DNA of 64,000 nt, from positions 199,265 to 263,264 of the forward strand of contig NZ_FRDA01000004.1 of the NCBI RefSeq assembly GCF_900143095.1, given 5' to 3'. Below are positions 38,713 to 48,459 of the stretch, piece by piece. Under the pieces are notes generated by a model. The model was given only the letters and a program-made list of their open reading frames with translations. It did no database searches and was not told the origin of the DNA. Made by a program: the position numbers and the translations under genes. The number at the start of each line of letters is the position of its first letter. Position 1 is the first letter of the stretch. The DNA is from Pseudomonas asturiensis (GTDB lineage Bacteria > Pseudomonadota > Gammaproteobacteria > Pseudomonadales > Pseudomonadaceae).

Positions 38713-39552
38713 TCAAGATGGCCTGCTGCGGCGCGAGGCGGGCAGCAGTTTGGCGATAGGTGGGGTGTCAGCGTGTTGCTGGCCAAAACTTGCGTTGTAG
38801 GTGGCAATGACCTCGGCGGCGATGGACACGGCGATTTCGATGGGCAGCTTGCCTTTCACTTCGGCCAGCCCCATCGGGCAGCGCATGCGTTGCAGCAGAG
38901 CTGCGTCGAAACCACGTTCACGCAGCCGGTGTTCGAACTTGACCCGCTTGGTGCGCGAGCCGATCAGGCCGAAGTAGCCGAAGTCGCCACGCTTGAGAAT
39001 CGCGGCGGTCAGTTCCAGATCCAATTGATGGTTGTGGGTCATCACGATGCAGTAACTCCCGACGGGCAGATTCGCCACTTCTTCGACCGGCTCGTCGTTC
39101 AGGATCCTCGTAACGGCCTCAGGCATCGGCGTGGGGAATTCGCTCTCGCGGGAATCGATCCAGCGTACGCGGCAGGGCAGGCTGGCCAGCAGCGGCACCA
39201 GCGCGCGGCCGACATGTCCGGCACCGAATACGGCAATCTGTGCGACGGGCTCGCCCATGGGTTCGAACAGCAGCACGTTCACGCCGCCGCAGCACTGGCC
39301 AAGACTGGCGCCCAGGTTGAAGCGCTCCAGCCGGGTGTGCCGCGTGCCGCTGGCGAGCATTTCTCGGGCGATCGCCATGGCCTTGTATTCCAGATGCCCG
39401 CCGCCGATGGTGTCGTGAATGCGCTCGGCACTGACTACCATCTTCGAACCGGCATTGCGTGGCGTTGAGCCCAGTTCCTCAATGATCGTCACCAGAATGG
39501 CAGGCTCGCCACGGGCCTGAAGCTCGGCCAGGGCGCTGATCCAGTTATTCAT
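38713..39552 (-). CDS. xdhC: Xanthine dehydrogenase accessory protein
   Basis: XdhC binds molybdenum cofactor and inserts the sulphurated form into XdhB; it is not part of the final enzyme. The 279-residue protein has the N-terminal XdhC/CoxI motif GEPAILVTIIEELGSTPRNA, the Cys-containing GQCCGGVN and a C-terminal Rossmann segment (IAVFGAGHVGRALVPLL). The ATG at 39552 gives MNNWISALAELQARG; the open frame continues upstream only through a REP unit. A 271-base gap with a REP cluster separates it from xdhB. Confidence 0.93.
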   Translation of the reverse strand: MNNWISALAELQARGEPAILVTIIEELGSTPRNAGSKMVVSAERIHDTIGGGHLEYKAMAIAREMLASGTRHTRLERFNLGASLGQCCGGVNVLLFEPMGEPVAQIAVFGAGHVGRALVPLLASLPCRVRWIDSRESEFPTPMPEAVTRILNDEPVEEVANLPVGSYCIVMTHNHQLDLELTAAILKRGDFGYFGLIGSRTKRVKFEHRLRERGFDAALLQRMRCPMGLAEVKGKLPIEIAVSIAAEVIATYNASFGQQHADTPPIAKLLPASRRSRPS

Positions 39553-39570
39553 TGCCCAGTCCGCCAAGGC

Positions 39571-39776
39571 CGTGGGAGCGGACTTGTCCGCGAAAGCCAT
39601 GGTTCAAACGATCCTGCTTCGGCGGATGTACCGACCTCTTCGTGAGCAAGCTCACTCCCACAGGGATGTGAACTGCGCACTCCGTGGGAGCGAGCTTGCT
39701 CGCGAAGACTGTGTTTCAGACGCCCTAGGTGCAGTGCTTGTACTGGCTGCTTCGCGAGCAAGCTCGTTCCCACGAG
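39571..39776. repeat. REP cluster of four units between xdhB and xdhC
   Basis: Four units alternate in orientation: CGTGGGAGCGGACTTGTCCG (39571-39590), an inverted TGAGCAAGCTCACTCCCACA (39643-39662), CGTGGGAGCGAGCTTGCTCG (39683-39702) and an inverted CGAGCAAGCTCGTTCCCACG (39754-39773). The first two units and their spacer are repeated, inverted, at 51.9 kb. Confidence 0.8.
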
Positions 39777-39823
39777 TCGAGTGACGGTTGTGCTCACGCT
39801 CCGTGAGGAGCCGTTTGTAGCGG

Positions 39824-42190
39824 TTACAAACATACCGTTTCCCCCCACTCACGCATCTGCTCGCAGCCCCACAACACCTTCTCCGGCGTCGCAGGGGCGT
39901 CGATTCGGGGTTGGTGGCGGTAGTCGGCGAGGCTGGCAACCGCATCCTTGATCGCGCACCACGCCGCGATCCCCAGCATGAACGGCGGCTCACCCACAGC
40001 TTTGGAGTGAAACACCGTGTCTTCCGGGTTCTTGCGGTTCTCCACCAGCTTGACCCGCAGGTCCAGCGGCATGTCGGCCACGGCCGGGATTTTGTACGAC
40101 GCGGGACCTGTGGTCAGCAGTTTGCCCTTGGCGTTCCACACCAGCTCTTCGGTGGTCAGCCAGCCAGCGCCCTGAATGTAACCGCCTTCGACCTGGCCGA
40201 TATCGATGGCAGGATTCAGCGAGGCGCCAACGTCATGCAGGATGTCGGTGCGCAGCATCTTGTATTCGCCGGTCAGGGTGTCGACGATCACTTCGGCACA
40301 GGCCGCGCCAAAGGCAAAGTAATAGAACGGCCGGCCCCGCGCCTGACTGCGGTCGTAGAAGATTTTCGGCGTTTTGTAATAGCCGGTGCTGGACAGTGAC
40401 ACCTGACCCATCCACGCCAACTGAGCCAGTTCGGCGAACGACAACAGGGTGTCGCCGACCCGCACATGCCCATTGCGAAACTCGACCTGGTGTTCCTCGA
40501 CCTTGAAATGCCGTGCCGCAAATACGACCAGTCGTTGCCTGAGGATCTCGGCCGCGTTCTGCGCGGCCTTGCCGTTGAGGTCGGTGCCGCTGGAGGCCGC
40601 CGTGGGCGAGGTATTGGGCACCTTGTCGGTGTTGGTGGCGGTGATCTGGATGCGCTCGATATCCACCTGAAACACCTCGGCCACCACCTGCGCGACCTTG
40701 ACGTTCAAGCCTTGGCCCATTTCGGTGCCGCCATGGTTCAGGTGAATGCTGCCGTCGGTGTAAATGTGGATCAGCGCACCGGCCTGATTGAGAAAACTGG
40801 CCGTAAAGGAAATGCCGAACTTCACCGGTGTCAGCGCCAGGCCTTTCTTCAGGATCGGGCTGCCGGCATTGAAAGCGCGAATGGCTTCGCGACGCTCGGC
40901 GTACTCGCAGCTCTGCTCCAGGTCCGCCGTCATTTCTTCCAGCAGGTTGTGCTCGACGGTCTGGTAATAATGCGTGACGTTGCGCTCAGTCTTGCCGTAG
41001 TAGTTGACCTTGCGCACGGCCAGCGGGTCCTTGCCCAGGTAGCGGGCGATGCAGTCCATGACCTCTTCGATGGCGACCATGCCTTGCGGCCCGCCGAAGC
41101 CGCGGTACGCGGTGTTGGATGCCGTGTGAGTCTTGCAGCGATGGCCGTTGATCGTCGCTTCGCCGAGGTAATACGCGTTATCGGCGTGAAACATGGCGCG
41201 ATCAACGATCGATGCCGATAAGTCCGGCGAGTAGCCGCAGTTGCCGGCCAGATCCAGCTCGATGCCCTGCAGACGACCGGTGTCGTCAAACCCCACGTCG
41301 TACTCGATGTAGAACGGGTGCCGCTTGCCGGTCATGATCATGTCTTCGACGCGTTGCAGGCGCATCTTGGTCGGCTGGCCGGTCAGTCGTGCCACGACGG
41401 CGCACAGGCACGCGGGACTGGCCGCCTGGGTTTCCTTGCCTCCGAAGCCGCCGCCCATACGGCGCATGTCGACCACGATCCGGTTCATCGGAACGTCCAG
41501 CACCTCAGCCACCAGTTTCTGGATTTCGGTAGGGTTCTGGGTCGAGCTGTAGACGATCATGCCGCCATCTTCAGTGGGCATCACCGAAGCGATCTGTGTC
41601 TCCAGGTAGAAATGTTCCTGCCCGCCGATGTGCAGGCTGCCTTGCAGGCGATGGGGTGCGCCTTGCAGCGCCGTTGCCGAGTCGCCGCGCTTGTGGGTGT
41701 GGCTGTCGAGCACGAAATGCTTCTGGCGCAAAGCCTGCACCACATCCAGCACCGGTTCCAGGTCTTCGTATTCGATCACCGCCGCCATGGCGGCCTCGCG
41801 GGCAGTGTCCAGATCGCGCGCGGCCACGGCCAGCACCGGCTGGCCGACGAACTCGACCTTGTCGATGGCCAGCAGCGGGTCGCCGGGCAGCAACGGACCG
41901 ATGTCTTTCAGGCCTGGAATGTCTTCGTGAGTGATGACGATCCGCACGCCTTCGATCGCGTAGCAAGGCGTGGTGTCGACGCTGAGGATACGTGCATGGG
42001 CGCGGTCTGACAGCCGGGCATACACATGCAATTGATTGGGAAACTCCAGCCGGTCATCGATGTACACGGCTTCGCCGGACACGTGCTTGTCGGCGCTGTC
42101 ATGCTTGACGCTGCGACCTGCGCCGGTGGTGATTCCTTGCTCGAACAGAGCTGCCATCTCGGCCTGAGTGAGCGGGGCGTGGTCAGACAT
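39824..42190 (-). CDS. xdhB: Xanthine dehydrogenase, molybdopterin-binding subunit
   Basis: XdhB oxidises hypoxanthine and xanthine to urate at the molybdenum centre. The 788-residue protein has the aldehyde oxidase/xanthine dehydrogenase hammerhead domain near its start (AVYIDDRLEFPNQLHVYARL) and the molybdopterin-binding domains with GGGFGGKETQ, AYRGFGGPQG and the catalytic glutamate in KAVGEPPFMLG (about 734). Its ATG lies inside the end of xdhA (8-base overlap). Urate made here is the substrate of PuuD, encoded 31 kb away. Confidence 0.95.
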   Translation of the reverse strand: MSDHAPLTQAEMAALFEQGITTGAGRSVKHDSADKHVSGEAVYIDDRLEFPNQLHVYARLSDRAHARILSVDTTPCYAIEGVRIVITHEDIPGLKDIGPLLPGDPLLAIDKVEFVGQPVLAVAARDLDTAREAAMAAVIEYEDLEPVLDVVQALRQKHFVLDSHTHKRGDSATALQGAPHRLQGSLHIGGQEHFYLETQIASVMPTEDGGMIVYSSTQNPTEIQKLVAEVLDVPMNRIVVDMRRMGGGFGGKETQAASPACLCAVVARLTGQPTKMRLQRVEDMIMTGKRHPFYIEYDVGFDDTGRLQGIELDLAGNCGYSPDLSASIVDRAMFHADNAYYLGEATINGHRCKTHTASNTAYRGFGGPQGMVAIEEVMDCIARYLGKDPLAVRKVNYYGKTERNVTHYYQTVEHNLLEEMTADLEQSCEYAERREAIRAFNAGSPILKKGLALTPVKFGISFTASFLNQAGALIHIYTDGSIHLNHGGTEMGQGLNVKVAQVVAEVFQVDIERIQITATNTDKVPNTSPTAASSGTDLNGKAAQNAAEILRQRLVVFAARHFKVEEHQVEFRNGHVRVGDTLLSFAELAQLAWMGQVSLSSTGYYKTPKIFYDRSQARGRPFYYFAFGAACAEVIVDTLTGEYKMLRTDILHDVGASLNPAIDIGQVEGGYIQGAGWLTTEELVWNAKGKLLTTGPASYKIPAVADMPLDLRVKLVENRKNPEDTVFHSKAVGEPPFMLGIAAWCAIKDAVASLADYRHQPRIDAPATPEKVLWGCEQMREWGETVCL

Positions 42191-43637
42191 AGTGAGTCAC
42201 CCGCGTTGGTGTGTGAGGTGTCTGCAATTCGATGAAGCATTTGCGCAACAGATTGCGGGCACTGAGTAGGCGGTATTCCTTGCTGGCACGGAAGTCCGTC
42301 AGCGGGGTGAAGTCTTCACCCAGCGCCGTGCAGGCGCGCTCGACGGTCTCGCTGGTCCAGCGCTGTCCAGCCAATGCCCGCTCACAGGCCGCTGCACGTT
42401 TTGGAATGGCTGCCATGCCGCCGAAGGCCACCCGCGCGTGTTCGATGAAGCCGTCGGTGATCTGCAGGTGAAAGGCTGCGCAGACCGCCGAGATATCATC
42501 GTCCAGTCGCTTGGACACCTTGTAGGCTTTGAATACCTGAAGAGCGTTTGCAGTCGGCACGATGATTTTTTCGATGAACTCGCTTTCCTGACGCGCTGTG
42601 ACCTTGTAATCGATGAAGTAATCCTCCAGCGCCAGCGTGCGTTGGGCAGCACCTTTGCGCAGCACAATCTGCGCCCCGAGCGCGATCAGCAGTGGCGGGG
42701 CGTCGCCGATAGGAGAGGCGTTGCCGATGTTGCCGCCCAACGTGCCCTGGTTGCGAATCTGCAACGAAGCGAAGCGTTGCAGCAGCTCGCCGAAGTCGGG
42801 GTATTCGGCTGTGAGTGCGGCGTAACAATCGGTCAGCGGCGTGGCTGCGCCGATCTCCAGGCGATCCTCGAAACGCTCGACGCGCTTCATCGCCTCGATG
42901 TGCCCGACATAGATCATCACCGGCAGCGCCTTGTGGAACTGGGTCACTTCCAGTGCCAGATCGGTGCCGCCAGCCAATAGGCGTGCCTGAGGGTTTGCGT
43001 CATACAGGTCGGCGAGATCGGCGACGGTCAGCGGGATCAGACAGCGTTTTTCACCGTCGTTCAGCTCGCCGGTCTGGTGCGGGGCGATGGCGCGCAAGCG
43101 CTCAATGGTCTGTGCTCGAAGCTGATCGAACTGATCAGGCTCACGCTGGGCGCAGGCCTGTTCGGCGGCGGCCAGAATCGGGCGATAGCCCGTGCAACGG
43201 CATAGATTGCCGGCCAGCGCTTCGTGGGCCTGATGGACATCGGCCTGCTCGCTGTTCTTCTGCAGAGCAAACAGCGACATCACGAAGCCTGGCGTGCAGA
43301 AGCCGCATTGCGAGCCGTGACACTCGACCATCGCCTGCTGGACGCTGTGCAAGCGGCCCTGATGCTTGAGGTCCTCGACACTGATCAATTGCTTGCCATG
43401 CAGCGAAGCGACAAAGGTCAGGCATGAATTCAGGCTGCGATAGCGCAGGTGTTGCTCGCCCGTGGCGTCGGTTTCCAGCTCGCCTACCACAACAGTGCAG
43501 GCGCCGCAGTCACCGCTGGCGCACCCTTCCTTGGTGCCGGGCTTGTGTGCCTGCTCACGCAGATAGGTCAGCACGGTCATGTTCGGATCGAGGGTACGCT
43601 CGGTTTTTAGCGCTTGGTTCAAAAGGAACTGAATCAC
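42183..43637 (-). CDS. xdhA: Xanthine dehydrogenase, FeS and FAD subunit
   Basis: XdhA carries electrons from XdhB to NAD. The 484-residue protein has a plant-ferredoxin-type 2Fe-2S domain (EGCASGDCGACTVV, cysteines 39, 44 and 47, then LNSCLTF), a second 2Fe-2S domain (SQCGFCTPGFVMSL and NLCRCTGYRPI) and a FAD domain (ARLLAGGTDLALEV, QIRNQGTLGGNIGNASPIGD). It is the first gene of the operon. In PAO1, alkB2 lies between it and the GntR gene; here that space holds only 274 bases of control region. Confidence 0.95.
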   Translation of the reverse strand: MIQFLLNQALKTERTLDPNMTVLTYLREQAHKPGTKEGCASGDCGACTVVVGELETDATGEQHLRYRSLNSCLTFVASLHGKQLISVEDLKHQGRLHSVQQAMVECHGSQCGFCTPGFVMSLFALQKNSEQADVHQAHEALAGNLCRCTGYRPILAAAEQACAQREPDQFDQLRAQTIERLRAIAPHQTGELNDGEKRCLIPLTVADLADLYDANPQARLLAGGTDLALEVTQFHKALPVMIYVGHIEAMKRVERFEDRLEIGAATPLTDCYAALTAEYPDFGELLQRFASLQIRNQGTLGGNIGNASPIGDAPPLLIALGAQIVLRKGAAQRTLALEDYFIDYKVTARQESEFIEKIIVPTANALQVFKAYKVSKRLDDDISAVCAAFHLQITDGFIEHARVAFGGMAAIPKRAAACERALAGQRWTSETVERACTALGEDFTPLTDFRASKEYRLLSARNLLRKCFIELQTPHTPTRVTHYV

Positions 43638-43713
43638 GGCGTAATGCCCTCAATTGACTGTCATCGGACATGTCGATGAATTTATCAGCTTTGTTTATTG
43701 GGTCAATTTGTTT

Positions 43714-43729
43714 CTGACCCTCGGGTCAG
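43714..43729. promoter_or_regulatory. Palindrome upstream of xdhA
   Basis: CTGACCC-TC-GGGTCAG is a perfect 7-base inverted repeat in the xdhA/GntR divergent region, 76 bases from the xdhA start. Its outer half-sites TGAC-N6-GTCA match the palindrome upstream of the Tsx-type gene. Confidence 0.4.
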
Positions 43730-43911
43730 GAAATCAGGTTTTCGGCACCTCTGCCGATCAAAAGCGTCACACGCTTTGAATCGCCTGTCGGGCAATGGTC
43801 GAGGTTTTGCGTGTTTCGTGCCAGATTCGGTGGTCGTGGCCCTGCGCCATGCCTGTTGGTTGCGATACACTCCGCCTCTTGTTTGTAGAACTGGTTTTTT
43901 GAAGGATAGTC

Positions 43912-44571
43912 ATGACGTTCAAGGCACCGGACAGCCTCGCTGAGCAAATAGCCCATCACCTTGCGGAACGGATCATCCGCGGTGAGCTCAAGCCTGGAGA
44001 GCGAATCCAGGAGCAAAAAGTCACGCAGGCGTTGAACGTCAGTCGTGGTTCAGTGCGCGAAGCACTGCTGATTCTGGAACGCCGCCATCTGGTCGCGATC
44101 CTGCCGCGCCGTGGTGCGCAGGTCACGGTGCTCAACGCCCACAATGTCACCAGCCTCTGCGCGCTGATGAGCGAGCTGTACATTCTGCTGGCCAACGCGG
44201 TCGCCGAACACTGGAAAAGCCCGGACGATCTGGCGCCGTTTCTGGCCATTCAACAGCGTCTGCAGGCCAGCTTCGAAAGCGTCGACGTCAAGGCTTTCGT
44301 CGAAGAGAGCTTCAATGTCATGCGCGCCGCATATCCGTTTGCCAACAATCCGTACCTTGAAGAGACCATCGAGAACCTGCAGCCGTCCATGAGCCGCAGC
44401 TACTTTCTGGCCCTCGAACAGCGCAAGGCCGAGATGAGCGATTACGTGGAGCTGTTTGGCCAGCTGCTGGAAGCGGTCGTGGCGCGGGACCTTGCGCAGG
44501 TTCGTGTGGTACTGGTCAGTTACTGCCAGCGCAGTTGTCAGTCGGTTCTTTCCGCTTTGGCAGCGAGCTGA
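43912..44571 (+). CDS. GntR-family regulator divergent from xdhA
   Basis: This 219-residue protein has an N-terminal winged helix-turn-helix (IIRGELKPGERIQEQKVTQA, LNVSRGSVREALLILERRHL) and a helical C-terminal domain of the FCD/VanR type. GAAGGATAGTC places a ribosome site before the ATG. It corresponds in position to PA1526 of PAO1, between the xdh genes and smc. Its stop is 4 bases before the smc start, so it may be co-transcribed with smc. Control of xdhA is plausible from the divergent layout only. Confidence 0.85.
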   Translation: MTFKAPDSLAEQIAHHLAERIIRGELKPGERIQEQKVTQALNVSRGSVREALLILERRHLVAILPRRGAQVTVLNAHNVTSLCALMSELYILLANAVAEHWKSPDDLAPFLAIQQRLQASFESVDVKAFVEESFNVMRAAYPFANNPYLEETIENLQPSMSRSYFLALEQRKAEMSDYVELFGQLLEAVVARDLAQVRVVLVSYCQRSCQSVLSALAAS

Positions 44572-44575
44572 CGCC

Positions 44576-47500
44576 ATGCGCCTGAAGTGCATCAAGCTGG
44601 CGGGATTCAAGTCCTTCGTCGATCCCACCACGGTGAACTTCCCCAGCAATATGGCGGCCGTTGTCGGCCCCAACGGGTGTGGCAAATCCAACATCATCGA
44701 CGCCGTGCGCTGGGTCATGGGCGAAAGCTCGGCCAAGAACCTGCGCGGCGAGTCGATGACCGACGTCATCTTCAATGGCTCGACCAGTCGCAAACCGGTC
44801 AGTCAGGCGAGTATCGAGCTGGTGTTCGATAACTCCGATGGCACGCTGGTGGGCGAATATGCGGCCTACGCGGAAATTTCCATTCGCCGCAAAGTGACCC
44901 GAGACAGCCAGAACAGCTACTACCTCAACGGCACCAAATGCCGTCGTCGTGACATTACCGATATTTTCCTCGGCACCGGTCTGGGGCCGCGCAGCTACTC
45001 GATCATCGAGCAGGGCATGATCTCCAAGCTGATCGAAGCCAAGCCCGAGGACCTGCGCAATTTCATCGAAGAAGCGGCAGGCATTTCCAAGTACAAGGAG
45101 CGCCGCCGAGAGACCGAAAATCGCATCCGTCGAACGCACGAAAACCTTGCGCGCCTGACCGATCTGCGTGAAGAGCTGGAGCGTCAGCTTGAGCGGCTGC
45201 ACCGACAGGCTCAGGCCGCCGAGAAGTATCAGGAATACAAGACCGAAGAACGCCAGCTCAAGGCGCAACTGTCAGCGCTGCGCTGGCAGGCGTTGAACGA
45301 GCAGGTCGGTCAGCGTGAATCGGTGATCGGCGGACAAGAGGTCGGCTTCGAGGCGCTGGTCGCCGATCAGCGCAGTGCCGACGCCAGCATCGAAAGGCTG
45401 CGTGACGGCCATCATGACCTCTCCGAGCGCTTCAATCTGGTGCAGGGCCGTTTCTATTCGGTGGGCGGCGACATTGCCCGCGTCGAGCAGAGCATCCAGC
45501 ACGATCAGCAGCGTCTGCGCCAGTTGCAGGACGATCTGCGCGAGGCCGAACGCGCGCGCCAGGAAACCGAATCGCATTTGGGCCACGACACCACGTTGCT
45601 GGCGACCCTGAGCGAAGAGCTGGACATGCTCGAGCCCGAGCAGGAAATCACCAGCGCAGCGGCCGAAGAGTCGGCCATCGCCCTTGAGGACGCCGAAGCG
45701 GCCATGCAGGGCTGGCAGGAGCAGTGGGATGTGTTCAATCAGCAGTCTGCCGAGCCACAGCGTCAGGCCCAGGTTCAGCAATCGCGCATCCAGCAGCTTG
45801 AACAAAGCATGGAGCGGCTGGCCGAGCGCCAGCGGCGTCTGGCAGAGGAGCGCCAGTTGCTGGCCGCCGACCCTGAAGACGCCGCGATTCTCGAACTGAG
45901 CGAAGACCTCGCCACCCGTGACATGACCCTTGAAGAGCTGCATCTGGGCGAAGAGCAGGCTGTCGAGCGTCTTGAGCAATTGCGCGAAGCCTTGCAGCGC
46001 GCCAATCAGGATCAACAACAGGCGCAGGGCCAGTTGCAGCGTCTCAACGGCCGACTGGCCTCGCTGGAAGCCCTGCAACAGGCTGCTCTCGATCCCGATA
46101 CCGGTACGGCCGAATGGCTGCGTGACCAGCAACTGGATCAGCGCCCGCGCCTGGCGCAAAGCCTCACGGTGGAGGCTGGCTGGGAAATGGCAGTCGAAAC
46201 CGTGCTGGGTGCCGACTTGCAGGCCGTGCTGGTCGATGATTTCGACGGGCTGGACCTGGCGAATTTCCAGCAGGGCGATCTGCGTCTGTTGAGCGCGAGT
46301 GCCGACACCCAGCGTATCGCGGGCAGCCTGCTTGAAAAGGTGGAAAGCGATATCGACCTGACCGCCTGGCTGGGGCAGGTGATCCCGGTCAACGATCTGG
46401 ACGAGGCGCTGGCCCGGCGTGGGCAACTGGCCGCTGGTCAGAGCCTGATCAGTCGCGACGGTTATTGGGTCGGGCGGCATTTTCTGCGAGTCCGGCGCGC
46501 CAGCGAAGCCCAGAGCGGCGTGCTGGCACGCGGTCAGGAATTGCAGCAACTCGGCATTGAGCGTGACGAGCGCGAAGCGACGCTGGCCGCGCTGGAAGAA
46601 CAGCTGCTGACCCTGCGCGAGCAGCAATCGCAGCAGGAAGAATCAAGAGAGCAACTGCGCCGTCGCGTGCAGGACGAGACCCGTCAGCAAAGCGAGCTCA
46701 AGGCGCAGCTGTCAGCGGCCAAGGCCAAGGTCGAACAGCTGACGCTACGTCGTACCCGTCTGGATGAAGAGCTGGCCGAGCTGGGCGAGCAACGTGCCGT
46801 CGAACATGAGCATCTGGGCGAGTCGCGTCTTGAGTTGCAGGACGCGCTGGACGCCATGGCGCAAGACACCGAACAACGTGAGGTGCTGCAGGCCCAGCGC
46901 GACAGCCTGCGCGAGCGACTGGACCGCGTGCGCCAGGAAGCCCGCCTGCACAAGGACCGCAGCCATCAGTTGGCGGTGCGTCTGGGATCGCTCAAGGCGC
47001 AGCATGACTCGACACGTCAGGCGCTGGAGCGCTTGCAGATGCAGTCCGAGCGCCTGACGGAAAAGCGCGAGCAGTTGAGCCTGAACCTGGAGGAGGGCGA
47101 AGCGCCGCTGGAAGAACTGCGCCTCAAGCTCGAGGAGTTGCTGGAGCGGCGCATGGTGGTCGATGACGAAATGCGCATCGCCAAGAACGCCCTGGAAGAC
47201 GCGGATCGCGAACTGCGTGACGCTGAAAAGCGCCGTACCCAGGCCGAGCAACAGTCGCAATTGCTGCGCGGCCAGCTCGAACAGCAGCGTCTGGAATGGC
47301 AGGCCCTGACGGTGCGCCGCAAGGCTCTGCAGGATCAGCTGCATGAAGATGGCTACGACCTGCACGGCGTGCTCGCCACACTGACGCCTGAAGCCAGCGA
47401 GCAGGCCGCCGAGCAGCAACTGGAAAGCATCGCCGCACGTATCCAGCGCCTGGGCGCGATCAACCTGGCTGCCATCGACGAATACCAGCAGCAGTCCGAG

Positions 47501-48064
47501 CGCAAGCGCTATCTGGATGCTCAGGATGCCGATCTGGTCGAGGCACTGGAGACACTGGAAAACGTGATCCGCAAGATCGACAAGGAGACCCGCAATCGCT
47601 TCAAGGATACCTTCGATCAGATAAACAGCGGAATTCAGGCACTTTTCCCAAAAGTTTTCGGTGGTGGCTCCGCTTATTTGGAACTGACGGGCGAAGATTT
47701 ACTCGATACAGGGGTGACAATCATGGCGCGTCCTCCTGGCAAGAAAAACAGCACCATTCATTTGCTGTCCGGTGGGGAAAAAGCACTGACTGCACTGGCA
47801 TTGGTTTTTGCCATTTTCAAACTCAATCCGGCGCCGTTCTGCATGCTCGACGAAGTCGATGCGCCGCTGGACGACGCCAACGTTGGCCGATACGCCCGAC
47901 TGGTGAAGGAGATGTCGCAAACGGTGCAGTTCATCTACATCACCCACAACAAGATCGCCATGGAGATGGCCGATCAGCTGATGGGGGTCACCATGCATGA
48001 GCCGGGCTGTTCACGGTTGGTGGCGGTGGATGTCGAGGAGGCCATGGCGCTAGTGGATGCTTAG
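44576..48064 (+). CDS. smc: Chromosome segregation ATPase SMC
   Basis: SMC is the core of the condensin that compacts and separates the chromosome. The 1162-residue protein has Walker A GPNGCGKSN (31-39) near the N-terminus, two long coiled coils rich in Glu, Gln, Arg and Leu around a hinge (about residues 500-670), and the C-terminal signature LLSGGEKALTAL and Walker B FCMLDEVDAPLDDANV. The ATG at 44576 gives MRLKCIKLAGFKSFVDPTTV; the open frame extends upstream inside the GntR gene. ScpA and ScpB genes are not in this window. Confidence 0.96.
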   Translation: MRLKCIKLAGFKSFVDPTTVNFPSNMAAVVGPNGCGKSNIIDAVRWVMGESSAKNLRGESMTDVIFNGSTSRKPVSQASIELVFDNSDGTLVGEYAAYAEISIRRKVTRDSQNSYYLNGTKCRRRDITDIFLGTGLGPRSYSIIEQGMISKLIEAKPEDLRNFIEEAAGISKYKERRRETENRIRRTHENLARLTDLREELERQLERLHRQAQAAEKYQEYKTEERQLKAQLSALRWQALNEQVGQRESVIGGQEVGFEALVADQRSADASIERLRDGHHDLSERFNLVQGRFYSVGGDIARVEQSIQHDQQRLRQLQDDLREAERARQETESHLGHDTTLLATLSEELDMLEPEQEITSAAAEESAIALEDAEAAMQGWQEQWDVFNQQSAEPQRQAQVQQSRIQQLEQSMERLAERQRRLAEERQLLAADPEDAAILELSEDLATRDMTLEELHLGEEQAVERLEQLREALQRANQDQQQAQGQLQRLNGRLASLEALQQAALDPDTGTAEWLRDQQLDQRPRLAQSLTVEAGWEMAVETVLGADLQAVLVDDFDGLDLANFQQGDLRLLSASADTQRIAGSLLEKVESDIDLTAWLGQVIPVNDLDEALARRGQLAAGQSLISRDGYWVGRHFLRVRRASEAQSGVLARGQELQQLGIERDEREATLAALEEQLLTLREQQSQQEESREQLRRRVQDETRQQSELKAQLSAAKAKVEQLTLRRTRLDEELAELGEQRAVEHEHLGESRLELQDALDAMAQDTEQREVLQAQRDSLRERLDRVRQEARLHKDRSHQLAVRLGSLKAQHDSTRQALERLQMQSERLTEKREQLSLNLEEGEAPLEELRLKLEELLERRMVVDDEMRIAKNALEDADRELRDAEKRRTQAEQQSQLLRGQLEQQRLEWQALTVRRKALQDQLHEDGYDLHGVLATLTPEASEQAAEQQLESIAARIQRLGAINLAAIDEYQQQSERKRYLDAQDADLVEALETLENVIRKIDKETRNRFKDTFDQINSGIQALFPKVFGGGSAYLELTGEDLLDTGVTIMARPPGKKNSTIHLLSGGEKALTALALVFAIFKLNPAPFCMLDEVDAPLDDANVGRYARLVKEMSQTVQFIYITHNKIAMEMADQLMGVTMHEPGCSRLVAVDVEEAMALVDA

Positions 48065-48206
48065 GCTCTGTACGAAAAGTGGCTGCGCTCGGTGATGCTG
48101 CGTTAAAAACAGGCTCGGAATGCTCATTTACAACACGTAGACTCCGCTTCCTCGCCTGTTTTTGCCTTGCCTGACCTTCGCTCGCCGACTTTTCGTACAA
48201 AACCTG
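48062..48206. repeat. MITE-like element with terminal inverted repeats, after smc
   Basis: Ends AGGCTCTGTACGAAAAGT (from 48063) and ACTTTTCGTACAAAACCT (48188-48205) are inverted repeats of about 18 bases with two mismatches. The approximately 145-base element has no coding capacity and begins at the smc stop codon. A minimal version lies at 5367-5413. Confidence 0.6.
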
Positions 48207-48459
48207 GGCAAATACACCCGATTCGGTGGGGAAAATGGCAGTACCGGCCCTGAAAATGTGAGGTCCGTGCGGTAGATATCAATTTGTGCGCCAAAGAGGT
48301 GTTACAGACGGTGTAAAGTTACCTTTGGTCGTGCTAGTTTAGTGACCACTTTTTATTTTCGCGTGGGCAAAATGCCAGTCAGAACATAGACTTGGCACCA
48401 CGTATTAAAGGGGTTTAGGCCCTTATTTTCAGAATTCTTCATTAGAGGCACTGGATTAC
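48065..48459. other. Intergenic region smc to zipA
   Basis: This 395-base gap contains the MITE-like element and then an A+T-rich stretch (about 48280-48450) that probably holds the zipA promoter. No gene was found. Confidence 0.6.

Noticed and set aside
43726..44016. Minus-strand open frame of 96 codons upstream of xdhA
   Set aside because: It starts inside the GntR gene and crosses its promoter; no ribosome site and no protein-like segments.
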